From Rhizobium herbae (GTDB taxonomy: Bacteria > Pseudomonadota > Alphaproteobacteria > Rhizobiales > Rhizobiaceae): a stretch of 64,000 nucleotides of DNA. The DNA lies in the NCBI RefSeq assembly GCF_019511375.1, contig NZ_JAEUAO010000003.1, positions 1 through 64,000 on the forward strand, given 5' to 3'. Under the pieces are notes generated by a model. It was not told where the DNA came from, searched no databases, and saw only the letters and a list, made by a program, of their open reading frames with translations. Shown here in pieces: positions 44,591-54,885 of this stretch (positions are counted from its first letter, which is position 1; every line of letters starts with the position of its first letter). Made by a program: the position numbers and the translations under genes.

Positions 44591-44873
44591 CCGTTGGCCC
44601 AGGAGCAAGGCCAGCAGCCGTCCAGTGGCAAACCTGGCCGCGCGGCCGCTTGCTGACCGATTGGTGGCCGAGGATGTCTTGCTTCAGATGCGTAAGTCTT
44701 GCGAAATCGATCACCACGGGCACGGTCAGGACACTGTTGCTCGCGTAGCGCCACCGCCCCAGGAGAACTACCTTAGCGGCACTCCGCTTGACCGCTTCAA
44801 TTTTGTGTTGTCTACTCCCGCTAACTGATGCCCCACTGCCCCGCCGGCAGGTAACCCTCTTCATTGAGACGCG
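44591..44873. other. Intergenic region
   Basis: Nothing recognised in this stretch of about 280 bases. Confidence 0.4.
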
Positions 44874-45002
44874 ATGATGACCTACGACTGGGATGGGAAA
44901 CGTACGAGGCGCCTGCTCATGGTGCAGAGCATCGCCATCGGCGCGGTAATCTTGCTTGGCTCCACATTTTTCGTCGCAGCCACGGCACTCGTAATCGAGT
45001 AG
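44874..45002 (+). CDS. Possible small single-span membrane protein
   Basis: 42 residues starting MMTYDWDGKRTRRLL. A positively charged N-terminus is followed by one hydrophobic helix (IAIGAVILLGSTFFVAATAL), the pattern of bacterial one-pass membrane miniproteins. The ribosome site is weak (GAGACG). No homolog was recognised. Confidence 0.4.
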   Translation: MMTYDWDGKRTRRLLMVQSIAIGAVILLGSTFFVAATALVIE

Positions 45003-45213
45003 TTGGGCTACAGGGAGCGCTTGCCGCTCAGATAGGCCAGACCAGTCGCCGAAGCGGTAGCCGCTGGCGCGCGAGTTCGTCGGCGAGAGCGACGGTTGCC
45101 GGGTTGTTGATGTTCGACAGGAGACTCCGGTATTCTACCTTTTCCCTGTTTCTACTGTGGAAGGGGTCAATTGCGTCCGATGAGCGCGCAACCATCAACT
45201 TGGATTGCCATCG

Positions 45214-45774
45214 ATGCTACGTGACCGAAACTGGATGAATGCGTTTTTCGATCGCCCGGCGCACACTGTCGCGGTCGACTTGATCGGAGCGGCATTCGGC
45301 ATCGCGGGCGTCGGTGGTCTGATTGTCGAAACCGAAGCCTATTCGGATGAAGACCCCGCGTCCCACAGCTACAAGGGGCCAACCCCTCAAAATCGGGCGA
45401 TGTTCGGTCCGCCGGCAAGCCTCTATGTCTACCGGTCGTATGGCATCCACTGGTGCCTGAATTTCGTTTGCCGGTCGGGCAGCGCCGTCCTGATCCGAGC
45501 GTTGGAGCCCACGGTAGGATTGGACCTGATGCGGTTGAGGCGGGGCATGGACAATACGGTTCTGCTCTGTTCCGGCCCCGGACGTGTCTGCCAGGCGCTC
45601 GCCGTGACCGGTGATCTCAACGGTTGCTCGTTGGCTGAAGACCCCCTTCATCTCACCATTCCCGTGGAGCCGCAGACGGTCTCCACTGGACCGCGTATCG
45701 GCATCACGAAGGCGGCCGATGTTCCCTGGCGTTTCGGCCTCAAGGGCTCGCCATTTTTAAGCAAGAAGCTGTAA
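45214..45774 (+). CDS. 3-methyladenine DNA glycosylase (AAG/MPG family)
   Basis: 186 residues from the ATG at 45214. Family features: the catalytic Glu and neighbouring residues in LIVETEAYSDEDPASHSYKG, TPQNRAMFG, the YVYRSYGIHWCLNFVC helix and GPGRVCQAL. It excises alkylated purines (3-methyladenine, hypoxanthine) from DNA to start base-excision repair in the cytoplasm. It is slightly shorter than the usual 190-200. It precedes the DUF763 gene by 90 bases on the same strand. Confidence 0.92.
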   Translation: MLRDRNWMNAFFDRPAHTVAVDLIGAAFGIAGVGGLIVETEAYSDEDPASHSYKGPTPQNRAMFGPPASLYVYRSYGIHWCLNFVCRSGSAVLIRALEPTVGLDLMRLRRGMDNTVLLCSGPGRVCQALAVTGDLNGCSLAEDPLHLTIPVEPQTVSTGPRIGITKAADVPWRFGLKGSPFLSKKL

Positions 45775-45864
45775 AACGTCGCCTTGAAGTCCATATGATG
45801 TTGCCAGCGAACTGGTATAGATCTTTCGGTTAAACCTTTCGGCAAGCCAATCGGAGACGATTCC

Positions 45865-47151
45865 TTGACACAGCGGGCGGGCAGCGCTGATCTTCCATTG
45901 CATGGCGGACGCGTGCCGAAATGGCTCGGCGACCGGATGACACGTCTTGGTGCAGTGATCACCGAGGCTATTGTCCAGCATTACGGACGCGACGAGTTTT
46001 TGCGCCGGCTGGCAAGCCCGTTCTGGTTCCAGTCGTTTGGCGCCGTCATGGGGATGGACTGGCACTCTTCAGGCATTACCACCAGCGTGATTGGCGCGTT
46101 GAAGCGTGGCCTGACGCCGCTGTCCGGCGAGCTTGGCATCCATGTCTGCGGTGGACGTGGGGCGCAATCGCGCAAAACTCCGGATGAACTGGCGTCCATC
46201 GGCGACCGTGTCGGCATCGACGGACTGGCGCTGGCGACCACCAGCCGGCTCGTCGCAAAGGTCGATAGCGCCGCCGTCCAGGACGGCTTCGACCTTTACC
46301 TGCATGGTTTCATCGTCACCAACGACGGCAAATGGGTGGTGGTCCAGCAGGGAATGAACGATGGTCGGCGGCAGGCTCGGCGCTATCACTGGCTGTCCGA
46401 AGGGCTGACGAGCTTCGTCGACTCTCCCCACGCTGCGATCGAGGGCCGCGATCAGGGACAGATCGTCAATCTTGCCGACCGTCGCGCCGTCCAGTCGCGC
46501 CAGGGGCAATTGGACCTGCTCGCGTCCCTGGGGCCGGACAGGATCGTCCGGGAGGTTTGCGCGCTGGAGGCCGAGTTCGGGCCGAAGGGCATGTCGGTGA
46601 CCCAGGCGCAGCCGATGCTGCCGCATCTCGTCATGCCGGCCCATCACGATGTCCGCCAGGGCGATGTGAATATGCGCCGCCTGTACGGCAACCTGGCAGC
46701 GGCAGCCGACCGGGGACCGGTGGATTTCGAGAGCCTGCTGCTGACGCCGGGCGTGGGGGCAAGGACGGTCAAGGCACTGGCGATGGTGGCCGAGGTCGTG
46801 CATGGCGCGCCATACCGTTTTTCCGATCCTGCGCGGTTCTCGCTGGCGCATGGCGGCAAGGACCGCCACCCGTTTCCCGTGCCGTTGAAGGTCTATGACG
46901 AAACGATCAATGTCATGAAATCGGCGGTGCGGAAGGGCCGGCTTGGACGCGACGAGGAGTTACAGGCGCTGAAGCGGCTGGACGATCAATCCCGGCAACT
47001 GGAACGATATGTGACGGGCCCCGACCTCAAGGAAATCATTGCCGGGGAGTTCCACAACTCCGCGCTGTTCGGCGGTCGCAGCGTATTCGGATGGGAGTCG
47101 GCCGTCGATGGCTTGGCCAAACCCTCTTCGAGAAAGTCAACCGGAAACTAG
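45865..47151 (+). CDS. DUF763 domain protein
   Basis: 428 residues from a TTG with GGAG eight bases before it. The whole protein is a DUF763 domain (RAGSADLPLHGGRVPKWLGD, MGMDWHSSGITTSVIGALKRGL, GIHVCGGRGAQSRKTP). A helix-hairpin-helix-like LLLTPGVGARTVKALAMVAEVVHG lies near residue 295, typical of DNA repair proteins. The function of DUF763 is not established; the HhH motif and the adjacent DNA glycosylase suggest DNA binding or repair. Confidence 0.85.
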   Translation: MTQRAGSADLPLHGGRVPKWLGDRMTRLGAVITEAIVQHYGRDEFLRRLASPFWFQSFGAVMGMDWHSSGITTSVIGALKRGLTPLSGELGIHVCGGRGAQSRKTPDELASIGDRVGIDGLALATTSRLVAKVDSAAVQDGFDLYLHGFIVTNDGKWVVVQQGMNDGRRQARRYHWLSEGLTSFVDSPHAAIEGRDQGQIVNLADRRAVQSRQGQLDLLASLGPDRIVREVCALEAEFGPKGMSVTQAQPMLPHLVMPAHHDVRQGDVNMRRLYGNLAAAADRGPVDFESLLLTPGVGARTVKALAMVAEVVHGAPYRFSDPARFSLAHGGKDRHPFPVPLKVYDETINVMKSAVRKGRLGRDEELQALKRLDDQSRQLERYVTGPDLKEIIAGEFHNSALFGGRSVFGWESAVDGLAKPSSRKSTGN

Positions 47152-47485
47152 CAGGCTGGGGGCTGCCTCGGTCCCAAACGCCGGCGTTCAGCTGCGCGAC
47201 CCATGCGGCGATGACTACACCGTCATCCAGGCATTGTTACGGAGCCATTTTGTAGTACGCTCGGGTTCTGGGACGAAATTGGCGCGATGCTGGTCGGAGA
47301 CGTGATGAAGCAGGTTGTCAACGCCAGTCAACAGCGTCAAGCAAGCCACTGAGGTTCATCGGAAGGCTGTGTGCCGGGGCGGCTTAAACACGGCACCACC
47401 CTTCGAATACCGAAAGCAATTCCAATCGGTTGAGACCGCTGGGGGCCGAAGGTCCCGCTATAGCACCGCCAGAAGGGGCACCACC
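47152..47485. other. Intergenic region before glgP, with a repeat of the MKQVV start
   Basis: No complete gene. At 47303-47320 the 18 bases gtgatgaagcaggttgtc are identical to the start of the small gene at 27036. The copied frame continues for only 15 codons (MKQVVNASQQRQASH). It may be a gene remnant or a short leader peptide for glgP. Confidence 0.45.
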
Positions 47486-49996
47486 ATGAGCAGCGAAAAG
47501 GCAGCAGTCCCGCCGCAAACTTCCATGTCTCCTGGACCTCATGACCTACCCACACACTATCGCTGCGGTCCGATCCAGTTCAGGGGAAGCCACGACGGGC
47601 TTTACGAGCGTCATCTGCTCTTCGACAACGTCATCGCCCCGGAAGACGCGGGAAACCGCGAGCGATACGAGGCGATCGCTCGATCGGTCAGAGATGTGCT
47701 TTCGCAGCGCTGGCAACACACCGAACAGACCTATGGCAGAGAGAATCCCAAGCGGATTTACTATCTGTCCATGGAGTTCCTGATCGGGCGATCTCTCAGC
47801 AACAACATCGCCAATCTCGGTCTCGGCCCACTAGCCAAGCGGCTTTTCGATGAGGAGCATATAGACGAATTGGCCATCCTCGTCGAAGAGCCCGACGCAG
47901 GTTTGGGAAATGGGGGGCTTGGCCGGCTCGCGGCCTGCTTCCTGGACTCGATGGCGACGATGCAATTGCCGGCAATGGGCTACGGGCTGCGCTACGAGTA
48001 CGGGATATTCAAGCAGACGATCGTTGACGGATGGCAACGCGAGGAGCCCGATAATTGGTTGCGCCGGCCGGATCCCTGGGAGGTCGCCCGGCCGCAGGAG
48101 GCGGTCGAAATCAAACTCGGCTGCTCCTTCGAAGTTCGCGGCGGGAATTTGCGCGTGGCTGCCGGGATGCCGTCCCGCCTGCTTGGCATACCATACGACC
48201 GGCCGATTATCGGTTATGGCGGCCGGACCATAAACACGCTGCGGCTTTGGGCCGCGGCAACTCCGGAAAGCTTCGACTTCCAGGCCTTCAGCGCCGGTGA
48301 GTTCGTCAGCGCGCTGGCACAGAGGCTGACGGCCGAGACCGTCACCCGGGTCCTTTACCCCGACGATACGACGAGCATGGGACAGGGGCTGCGGTTCGTC
48401 CAGGAATATTTCCTGGTTGCATGTTCGCTCACCGACCTCGTCCGGCGGTTTCGCTCGAATAACTCCGATTGGCGTTTTCTGCCCGACAAAGTGGCGATCC
48501 AGCTCAACGACACGCATCCCAGCCTCGCAGTTGCGGAACTGATGCGTATCCTGCTCGACGACGCGCATTTGGGTTGGGACGACGCGTGGGATCTCACAAG
48601 GCGTTGCCTCGCGTACACCAACCACACCCTTCTGCCGGAGGCCCTGGAGAAATGGCCGCTGCGGTGGTTCGAATTGATGCTACCGCGCCACTGCGAGATC
48701 ATTCTGGAGATCGATCGACGGCTCAGGGGCGAGGTTCTGGCCCGTTTTCCCGAGGATCAGGACCGCGTCGAGCGGGCGAGCCTGATCGAGCGGGGCGGCG
48801 ACTGGCTAGTTCGCATGGCCAATCTCGCCATTGTCGGCTCGCACAGCACCAATGGGGTCGCCGAGATCCATTCGCGGCTGCTGCGCGAAACGACTGTGAA
48901 GGACCTTGCGGAGATATTCCCCGGACGATTCAACAACAAGACGAACGGCGTGACGCCCCGGCGTTGGCTGCTCCTTTCCAATCCGGACCTTGCCCGCTGC
49001 ATAAGCGACGGCATCGGCGATGGATGGATCACCAATCTCTCCGAGCTCGAAAGGATGAAGCCGCTCGTCGACGACAGCGGATTTGTCGATGCGGTTGGTG
49101 AAGCCAAACGAATGGCGAAGCAGCGCTTTGCCCAATGGCTCAAGTCAAGTGCGGGGATCGATGTCGATCCCGAGACCGTCTTCGACAGCCAGGTCAAACG
49201 CTTCCATGAATATAAACGGCAATTGCTGAACGCGCTGAGGATCGTCGCGCTCTACAACCGCATCCGTGAAAATCCTGGCCTCGATATCGTCCCGCGCACT
49301 TTCTTCTTCTCGGGCAAGGCGGCGCCCGCCTACCACGTGGCGAAGCTGATAATCAAATTCCTCAACAATCTCGCCGCCACGATCGACGCCGACCCGATGG
49401 TGCGCCGGCATCTCAAGGTCGTCTTCCTGCCGGACTACAGCGTATCGCTGGCGGAGCGTCTCATCCCCGCCAGCGACGTCTCCAACCAGATTTCGACGGC
49501 AGGATACGAAGCGAGTGGCACCAGCAACATGAAGTTCATGATGAACGGTGCGCTGACGATCGGCACCCGCGACGGAGCGACGATTGAAATGGCCGAGGCG
49601 GCAGGCGAGGAGAACTTCTTCCTGTTCGGGCTGACGGCGGGCGAGGTCGCGGGGAGCCGCGGCTGGTACAGTCCGCGCTGGCACTACGACAACGAACCCG
49701 AAACCCGTGCTGTGCTGGATCTGATCCTGTCCGGGCATTTTTGCCGTTATGATCCCGATATTGTCGATATGCTCCGCAATGTCCTTTTGACCAGCGGCGA
49801 CGTCTTCAGGCACTTGGCTGACCTTACCTCGTATCTGGAAGCGGATCGGCGAATGCAGTCTCTTTATGGCGATCGTCAAGCATGGACCCGGAAAGCGCTG
49901 CTCAACGTCGCGAATTCGGGAAGGTTCTCAAGCGACCGCACGATCGCCGAATATGCGGCCGAAATCTGGACCGCCAAACCCTGTCCGGTGCCTTGA
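47486..49996 (+). CDS. glgP: Glycogen/maltodextrin phosphorylase
   Basis: 836 residues from the ATG at 47486 after AAGGGG. GT35 family: YYLSMEFLIGRSLSNNI, DAGLGNGGLGRLAACFLDSM, IQLNDTHPSLAV, and the pyridoxal-phosphate lysine Lys683 in EASGTSNMKFMMNG. It releases glucose-1-phosphate from glycogen chain ends. Length is normal. It completes a glycogen turnover set with glgA and glgX about 12 kb away on the same segment. Confidence 0.96.
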   Translation: MSSEKAAVPPQTSMSPGPHDLPTHYRCGPIQFRGSHDGLYERHLLFDNVIAPEDAGNRERYEAIARSVRDVLSQRWQHTEQTYGRENPKRIYYLSMEFLIGRSLSNNIANLGLGPLAKRLFDEEHIDELAILVEEPDAGLGNGGLGRLAACFLDSMATMQLPAMGYGLRYEYGIFKQTIVDGWQREEPDNWLRRPDPWEVARPQEAVEIKLGCSFEVRGGNLRVAAGMPSRLLGIPYDRPIIGYGGRTINTLRLWAAATPESFDFQAFSAGEFVSALAQRLTAETVTRVLYPDDTTSMGQGLRFVQEYFLVACSLTDLVRRFRSNNSDWRFLPDKVAIQLNDTHPSLAVAELMRILLDDAHLGWDDAWDLTRRCLAYTNHTLLPEALEKWPLRWFELMLPRHCEIILEIDRRLRGEVLARFPEDQDRVERASLIERGGDWLVRMANLAIVGSHSTNGVAEIHSRLLRETTVKDLAEIFPGRFNNKTNGVTPRRWLLLSNPDLARCISDGIGDGWITNLSELERMKPLVDDSGFVDAVGEAKRMAKQRFAQWLKSSAGIDVDPETVFDSQVKRFHEYKRQLLNALRIVALYNRIRENPGLDIVPRTFFFSGKAAPAYHVAKLIIKFLNNLAATIDADPMVRRHLKVVFLPDYSVSLAERLIPASDVSNQISTAGYEASGTSNMKFMMNGALTIGTRDGATIEMAEAAGEENFFLFGLTAGEVAGSRGWYSPRWHYDNEPETRAVLDLILSGHFCRYDPDIVDMLRNVLLTSGDVFRHLADLTSYLEADRRMQSLYGDRQAWTRKALLNVANSGRFSSDRTIAEYAAEIWTAKPCPVP

Positions 49997-50383
49997 CTGG
50001 ACTGTGCGGGAGCGCCTCAGGGTCGATTTCTACTGTGCTTGGACAGGTTCGTGGAACGCTCTCCTGCTTTCACGACAACCCAAATGGACCGCCGGGAGCA
50101 GCCAGGAGGCAGGCTGTTGACGTTCTGGACCACCTCAAGAGGGGTTGGGCATTGATGTGGATTTCCCCGCCCGCTGAACGCGTTGTCCGTGAATTCCTGC
50201 TGCAGTACGCTCATAAGCCGGTTCGGTACCAGCCGCTTCTACTACCTCGCAGTCAAGCGGCTCGCCAAAAAGCGCCCTTGGTCGAGAGTAATGCAGTTGA
50301 GCGCGCTCGAAGCGCCGGACAAGGGCCACCCGTGCCAGGGCGACTGGCCCGCGGCCGTCCTCCGGCGCCTCAGCGAAGGCGGA
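49997..50383. other. Gap downstream of glgP
   Basis: About 390 bases between convergent genes; no gene, RNA or clear terminator was recognised. Confidence 0.4.
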
Positions 50384-50815
50384 TCACGCGAAAAATGCGC
50401 ACAGGCGTGCCCAGATTCCTGCCGTCCGATCAATATGTTTTGCCCTGATAAAGCGCGCCGTCCGTGCTGCGCTTACCGTCGTGCCGAAATGACAGAAGCA
50501 GACGATATCGTGCAACTGGCCGTCGGAGAGTTGGAAAAACCGCTTCGCTTCCCCGTAAGTGTCGTTCTCCAACCCGGCCGCCCGAAGCAGAGGATCGGCG
50601 AAGGCGACCGAAAGGGCCGAATTGTCGCAACGCAGTGCTGCTCGTGCCCTGGCCGGCTGATATTCTGTCTCATGCAACGTTGTGAGGACCCGGTGTGGAT
50701 CAACTTCAAGAAGGTCCACCCAACGTTGGAGACGCTTATCGCGCGACAGGAGTTGAGGGAAATCCTGGCCAATCTTGGCAAGGGTCAGCAGTTGGTCAAG
50801 TTCATGGTGCTTCAT
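50384..50815 (-). CDS. Hypothetical protein
   Basis: 143 residues from the ATG at 50813-50815, after a strong GGGAGGA site. Mostly helical and soluble (MKHHELDQLLTLAKIGQDF; FFQLSDGQLHDIVCFCHFG), with a CFCHFG segment reminiscent of a metal- or redox-active loop but too little to assign. No known family recognised. It ends toward glgP. Confidence 0.65.
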   Translation of the reverse strand: MKHHELDQLLTLAKIGQDFPQLLSRDKRLQRWVDLLEVDPHRVLTTLHETEYQPARARAALRCDNSALSVAFADPLLRAAGLENDTYGEAKRFFQLSDGQLHDIVCFCHFGTTVSAARTARFIRAKHIDRTAGIWARLCAFFA

Positions 50816-51309
50816 ATCGTCCTCCCGACGAGTGACGCTGGCTAACGTTCGGGCCAAACCGGAACGGTTGGAACGGTTTGATCCATGGCTATAATTTTAG
50901 AGGTATGGCATATGGCGCCAATATCAAGAACCGACCTCGTCGGTATCGCACATGCGGCCTGCGTTAATGCTGTTCAAAGGTGGGCGTGTCGCCCGCAGCC
51001 AACGCCACTTACATGCGCCGACCAGTGGCGAGAAGCGATATACCGAAGAGTCAGAGCGGCTTACCGCTTCGCGCTCGCCCGGGGAAGTCAAAGGGCAAGG
51101 TGGCAAGCCCTCGGCGCCCCAACGCCCCCCGCATCAGCCTTTCGGTGAGCGGAAGGGCAAATCATAGTGCATAATTGTTCGCCGGCTTTGATCCGGCAAT
51201 CGGGGCGACAAGCCAGTCGGCACAAATCAGCTGCCGGTCGTGCGCCCAAGCGGTGTCGAGACGATCTTTGAAGTCAAATGCCGGGGGATGCCAGGCCATG
51301 GTTATCCCG
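50816..51309. other. Intergenic region
   Basis: About 490 bases with no gene recognised. A tandem repeat (GGAACGGTT twice, 50861-50879) lies close to the hypothetical protein start and could be a regulatory site. Confidence 0.4.
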
Positions 51310-52509
51310 TTAACGCTCAACGATCGCTACGCCGTCCTTGATGCGGTCGCTGGGATAAAGGATTGTCTTTTCACCCGGCTGAAGCCCCTCTCGAATCTCC
51401 ACTGCAAGGTTGTTTCGGTGGCCGACGACAACGGGGCGCAACCGCGCCCGCGCCTCTTGCGCGACGAATACGGCCCATTGGTCGCCTTGCCGGAACAAGG
51501 CGCCGAGCGGCAGTTGCAGGACTTCTCCTTCGAAAAGGATGACCTGCACATCGACGCGATAACCGTGTCCAAGTGGTCGCCACTGTTCCGGCGGATCGGC
51601 AAAATCCAGGACGACGTCGACGCGCTGCTCTTCGATTCCAAGTGCGGAAACCTTGGTTTGACCGAAGGGCTCTATGCGTCTGACGGTCGCCTTCAACTCC
51701 TTGCCGCCCCAGCCGGTAATGATGGCCCGCTGCCCTGGCCTAATCTTGACCGCGTCCTCCGAAAGCAGACTGACGACAATCTCCAGGTCGGCGGGATCAC
51801 CGATTTCGAGCAAAGGGGCGCCGCCCTCGACGACGCCTTCGCTGCGGCGCAAGACCCTTAGAACGACGCCGTTCACCGGAGCGGTCACCGGCACGCATTC
51901 GCATGGGCCCCTACGGCTCCGAATTTCCTGGCGCGACAGCAGTCGCGACTGTGCCTGCGCGAGTTCGTGCTGCCTGACGTTCAGGGCGGCCTCGGCGGTG
52001 GCAAGATTGGCTTCCGCGACACTGTGGGCCCGCTCGGCATCTTCCAGTGTGCGCTGGGGGATCGCTCTGCGCTGCAACAGCAGACGGTTGCGTGCGAGTT
52101 CCCCGTGGGCGAAGGTCAGGTCAGCCTTCGCCTTGTTGAGTTCGGCGGCGGCAAGATTCTGCGCGGCACGCGCCGCCTCCACCGCCGCTTGCTGCTCCGC
52201 TTCGGTCCTGACGTCCAGAAAGGCCGGTGGTGCAGGCTCGATCTGTGCCAGTTGGGTCTTCCCAGCCTCGACGACATCCCCCGCCTCGACGGTGATGCGC
52301 TGCATTTGGCCTCGCAAGGGTGCATGAAGCGTGTAGACGTCGCGGACCCGCGTTTCGCCTTCCTCATCGATCGTGACGCGCAGAAGGCCGGTTCCGGCGG
52401 CGGTGAGGTCCACCTGAACGGGCTGCGGCCGCAAGGCGTAAGCGATGCCGGCCACCAGCACGGCCAGCAGACCGCCCCATATAACCAACCTGCGTTTCGC
52501 GACCCTCAC
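51310..52509 (-). CDS. HlyD-type periplasmic adaptor of an ABC exporter
   Basis: 399 residues from a GTG three bases after the permease stop, with GGGAG in front. One N-terminal membrane anchor (RRLVIWGGLLAVLVAGIAYAL), lipoyl half-motifs (MQRITVEAGDVVEAGKTQLAQ, VNGVVLRVLRRSEGVVEGGAPL), a long coiled coil at about 95-200 and a beta-barrel region. It links the FtsX-like permease to an outer-membrane channel, as MacA does for MacB. No outer-membrane factor is encoded here. It is last in the three-gene operon. Confidence 0.92.
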   Translation of the reverse strand: MRVAKRRLVIWGGLLAVLVAGIAYALRPQPVQVDLTAAGTGLLRVTIDEEGETRVRDVYTLHAPLRGQMQRITVEAGDVVEAGKTQLAQIEPAPPAFLDVRTEAEQQAAVEAARAAQNLAAAELNKAKADLTFAHGELARNRLLLQRRAIPQRTLEDAERAHSVAEANLATAEAALNVRQHELAQAQSRLLSRQEIRSRRGPCECVPVTAPVNGVVLRVLRRSEGVVEGGAPLLEIGDPADLEIVVSLLSEDAVKIRPGQRAIITGWGGKELKATVRRIEPFGQTKVSALGIEEQRVDVVLDFADPPEQWRPLGHGYRVDVQVILFEGEVLQLPLGALFRQGDQWAVFVAQEARARLRPVVVGHRNNLAVEIREGLQPGEKTILYPSDRIKDGVAIVER

Positions 52510-52512
52510 CGG

Positions 52513-54885
52513 TTACTCCCTTGTCTTCAGCACAGCGATCAGATCTAGCTTGTCCAGCCGCCGGCGCACGATCGCGGCGCAGGCCAGCGTCGCCGCAAGA
52601 GCAATCAGCGCGGCCTTGCCGTAGGTCGCATCCCGCAGCACCAGCGGCACCCGGTACAATTCCGTCTCAAAGGCGCTCGTCATGTACCACGCAAGGCTAA
52701 AGCCGATGACTGCGCCGAGCGGAATGGCAACCCATGTGAGGAGGCCGACTTCTCCAAGCAAAATGTAGGAGATTTCCCATCGGCTGAAACCGAGGACGCG
52801 CAAGGTCGCGAGTTCGCGCGCCCGTTCGGAGAGCGCTATGCGGATTGAATTATAGGTGACGCCAACGGAGAGCGTCATCGAAAAGGCGACGAAGAAGCCG
52901 ACGAAAATCAAGATCGTTTCACCCATGGTCTTGTAGAAGGTATCGATGGCGGCGTGGCGGAACAGGACGGCGGCAATATGGGGCGTATCCTTGAGCGTTG
53001 TGAGCAGGGCAGTGCGGCTTGATGCATCGACGCGGATGTGGATGCCGCTTATGACGCGTCCGTCGCCGGCGATCCTGTTGAGCGCGGCCATGTCCATATA
53101 GGCGGGCTTGCCGATATAGGTTTCGAAGATCTGTAGCACCGGCAGGCTGACCCGCGGCTGGCGCCCTTCCAGGAGTTCGACGACGACGGTGTCGCCCGCC
53201 TTGACCTCAAGCAATTCGGCCAGTTTGACAGAAAGCATCAGTCCGCCGGGCGGCACCTCCAAACGTCCGCGCTCGACGTCAAAGACGGGGCTCAGGATGG
53301 CTCCGGTCGGCACGCCAACAATGCCCTGCCGCTCGATGAGATGTCCGTTATTGATGCGCGCCGAGACAAAGCGATAAGGTTCCGCCGCCAGGACGCCCGG
53401 CATATGCTCGAATTCCCTGATCGCGCCGATCGGTTGAAGGTCGCTGAACGCGACAGTCGCGTCCTGATGCTGCGCGCGCTCAAAGACGGATTCGGCAAGG
53501 GAATCGATGGCGTCGACCCATTGGAGCGCCATGATGAGAACGGCGACCGACATGGCCAGGCCGAGACTGGCGAGAAACGCCCGCACCGGCCATCGGATGA
53601 TGCGCCGCAAGATCATCCGCGACGGTTCGTCCAGAGCGCCGGCCAGTACCGTGCGCGCCGCGAAGCTGCGCCGGTAGATCGGCGGGGAAGGGGGCTGCAT
53701 GGCCTCCGCGGGCGGAAGCCGGACGGCACTCCGCACCGCCGCCAGGCTGCCGGCCAGTGCGGCTCCCAGACTGATCGCCCCGGCAATCACGAAGCCCGCC
53801 GGACCGGGACGATAGAGCAGGAACGGGAAGCGATAAAATTTCGTGTAGAGCTCAGTGTTCCAATGACCGAGCCAGGCGCCGATAACCGAGCCCATGAGCA
53901 CGCCGATCGTGCCGATGACAAGAACCATTTTGGCGAAGTGCCAGCCGATCGCCCAGTTGCCGTAGCCGAAAGCCTTCAGGAGCCCGATCTCGCGGCGCTC
54001 GGTCTGGATCAGTCGAGCCATCACCATGTTGGTCAGGAAGGCGGCGACCGCAAGGAAGATGGCCGGCATGATCCGTGACATGTTTTTCTGTTGCGCGATC
54101 TCGCTTTCCAGAAACCAGTTCGACGTTTGGTCGGCACGGAGATAGGCGCCTATGCCGCCGAAAGGGGAAAGCAGACCATCGAGCCTACGGATGACATCCC
54201 TTTCGTTCGCATCGGGCAGGAGGCTGAGTGTCACACTGTTGAAGGAGGCCTTGAGATCGAAGGCCGCCGCCAGTGCATCCCGGCCCATCCACAGCACTCC
54301 GAAGCGCTCGTCGTCGGGCATAAGGCCTCCGGGGGCGATGGCATATACGTATTCGGGGCTAAGGGCGGTGCCCACGACCTGCAGGTTGCGCTTGCGTCCC
54401 CTTAATATGGCATCGAAACTGTCGCCGGGTTTCAACCGGTGGGCCTCGGCGAAGGGTTCGCTAACTACCACCTCGTCGGGCCGCGTTGGGTCGGCCAAGC
54501 GCCCCGACCGGATCACCAATGCGTTCAGAAGCTCAGGGCCCCGTTCGGGCAACGACATCAACCGGGCAACGACGGGCTCGGAAAAACCGGGCATGTCGAG
54601 AATGGCGCCTTCGACGATACGCGTTTCGGCAATCCTCACGCCGGGAATTTCCGCGATATCGCGTCCGAGATATTCGGGCGCGCGCTTGGCCTCGGCGAAC
54701 ATATCGGCAAAACGGGTGCGTTCGTAGTAGGCGGCGGTCGTCTCTTCGAGCGCCTCGATTGTCGTCAGTGCCATGATGAGCAACGCCGTGCCCGAAGCGA
54801 TCACGAGCGCGATGGCCAGCACCTGGGCTCTCAGCCGCCAAAGTTCGCGAATAAGCTTTCGGTCCAGGCTGGTCATCACCGTCAC
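52513..54885 (-). CDS. FtsX-like ABC exporter permease
   Basis: 790 residues. The GTG at 54883-54885 is chosen because it overlaps the ATPase stop (GTGA); an ATG three codons on is possible. Architecture is two FtsX blocks: TM near residue 20 ([20 protein letters not shown]), a large periplasmic domain, three TMs around 275-380, TM near 440, a second periplasmic domain, and three C-terminal TMs ([20 protein letters not shown] starts the last). Such permeases export lipoproteins, lipids, peptides or drugs by a mechanotransmission mechanism. The substrate is unknown. Confidence 0.92.
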   Translation of the reverse strand: MTVMTSLDRKLIRELWRLRAQVLAIALVIASGTALLIMALTTIEALEETTAAYYERTRFADMFAEAKRAPEYLGRDIAEIPGVRIAETRIVEGAILDMPGFSEPVVARLMSLPERGPELLNALVIRSGRLADPTRPDEVVVSEPFAEAHRLKPGDSFDAILRGRKRNLQVVGTALSPEYVYAIAPGGLMPDDERFGVLWMGRDALAAAFDLKASFNSVTLSLLPDANERDVIRRLDGLLSPFGGIGAYLRADQTSNWFLESEIAQQKNMSRIMPAIFLAVAAFLTNMVMARLIQTERREIGLLKAFGYGNWAIGWHFAKMVLVIGTIGVLMGSVIGAWLGHWNTELYTKFYRFPFLLYRPGPAGFVIAGAISLGAALAGSLAAVRSAVRLPPAEAMQPPSPPIYRRSFAARTVLAGALDEPSRMILRRIIRWPVRAFLASLGLAMSVAVLIMALQWVDAIDSLAESVFERAQHQDATVAFSDLQPIGAIREFEHMPGVLAAEPYRFVSARINNGHLIERQGIVGVPTGAILSPVFDVERGRLEVPPGGLMLSVKLAELLEVKAGDTVVVELLEGRQPRVSLPVLQIFETYIGKPAYMDMAALNRIAGDGRVISGIHIRVDASSRTALLTTLKDTPHIAAVLFRHAAIDTFYKTMGETILIFVGFFVAFSMTLSVGVTYNSIRIALSERARELATLRVLGFSRWEISYILLGEVGLLTWVAIPLGAVIGFSLAWYMTSAFETELYRVPLVLRDATYGKAALIALAATLACAAIVRRRLDKLDLIAVLKTRE

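Noticed and set aside
49882-50448. Plus-strand frame overlapping the end of glgP
   Set aside because: Begins inside glgP in another frame, Arg- and Pro-rich, no family or ribosome site.
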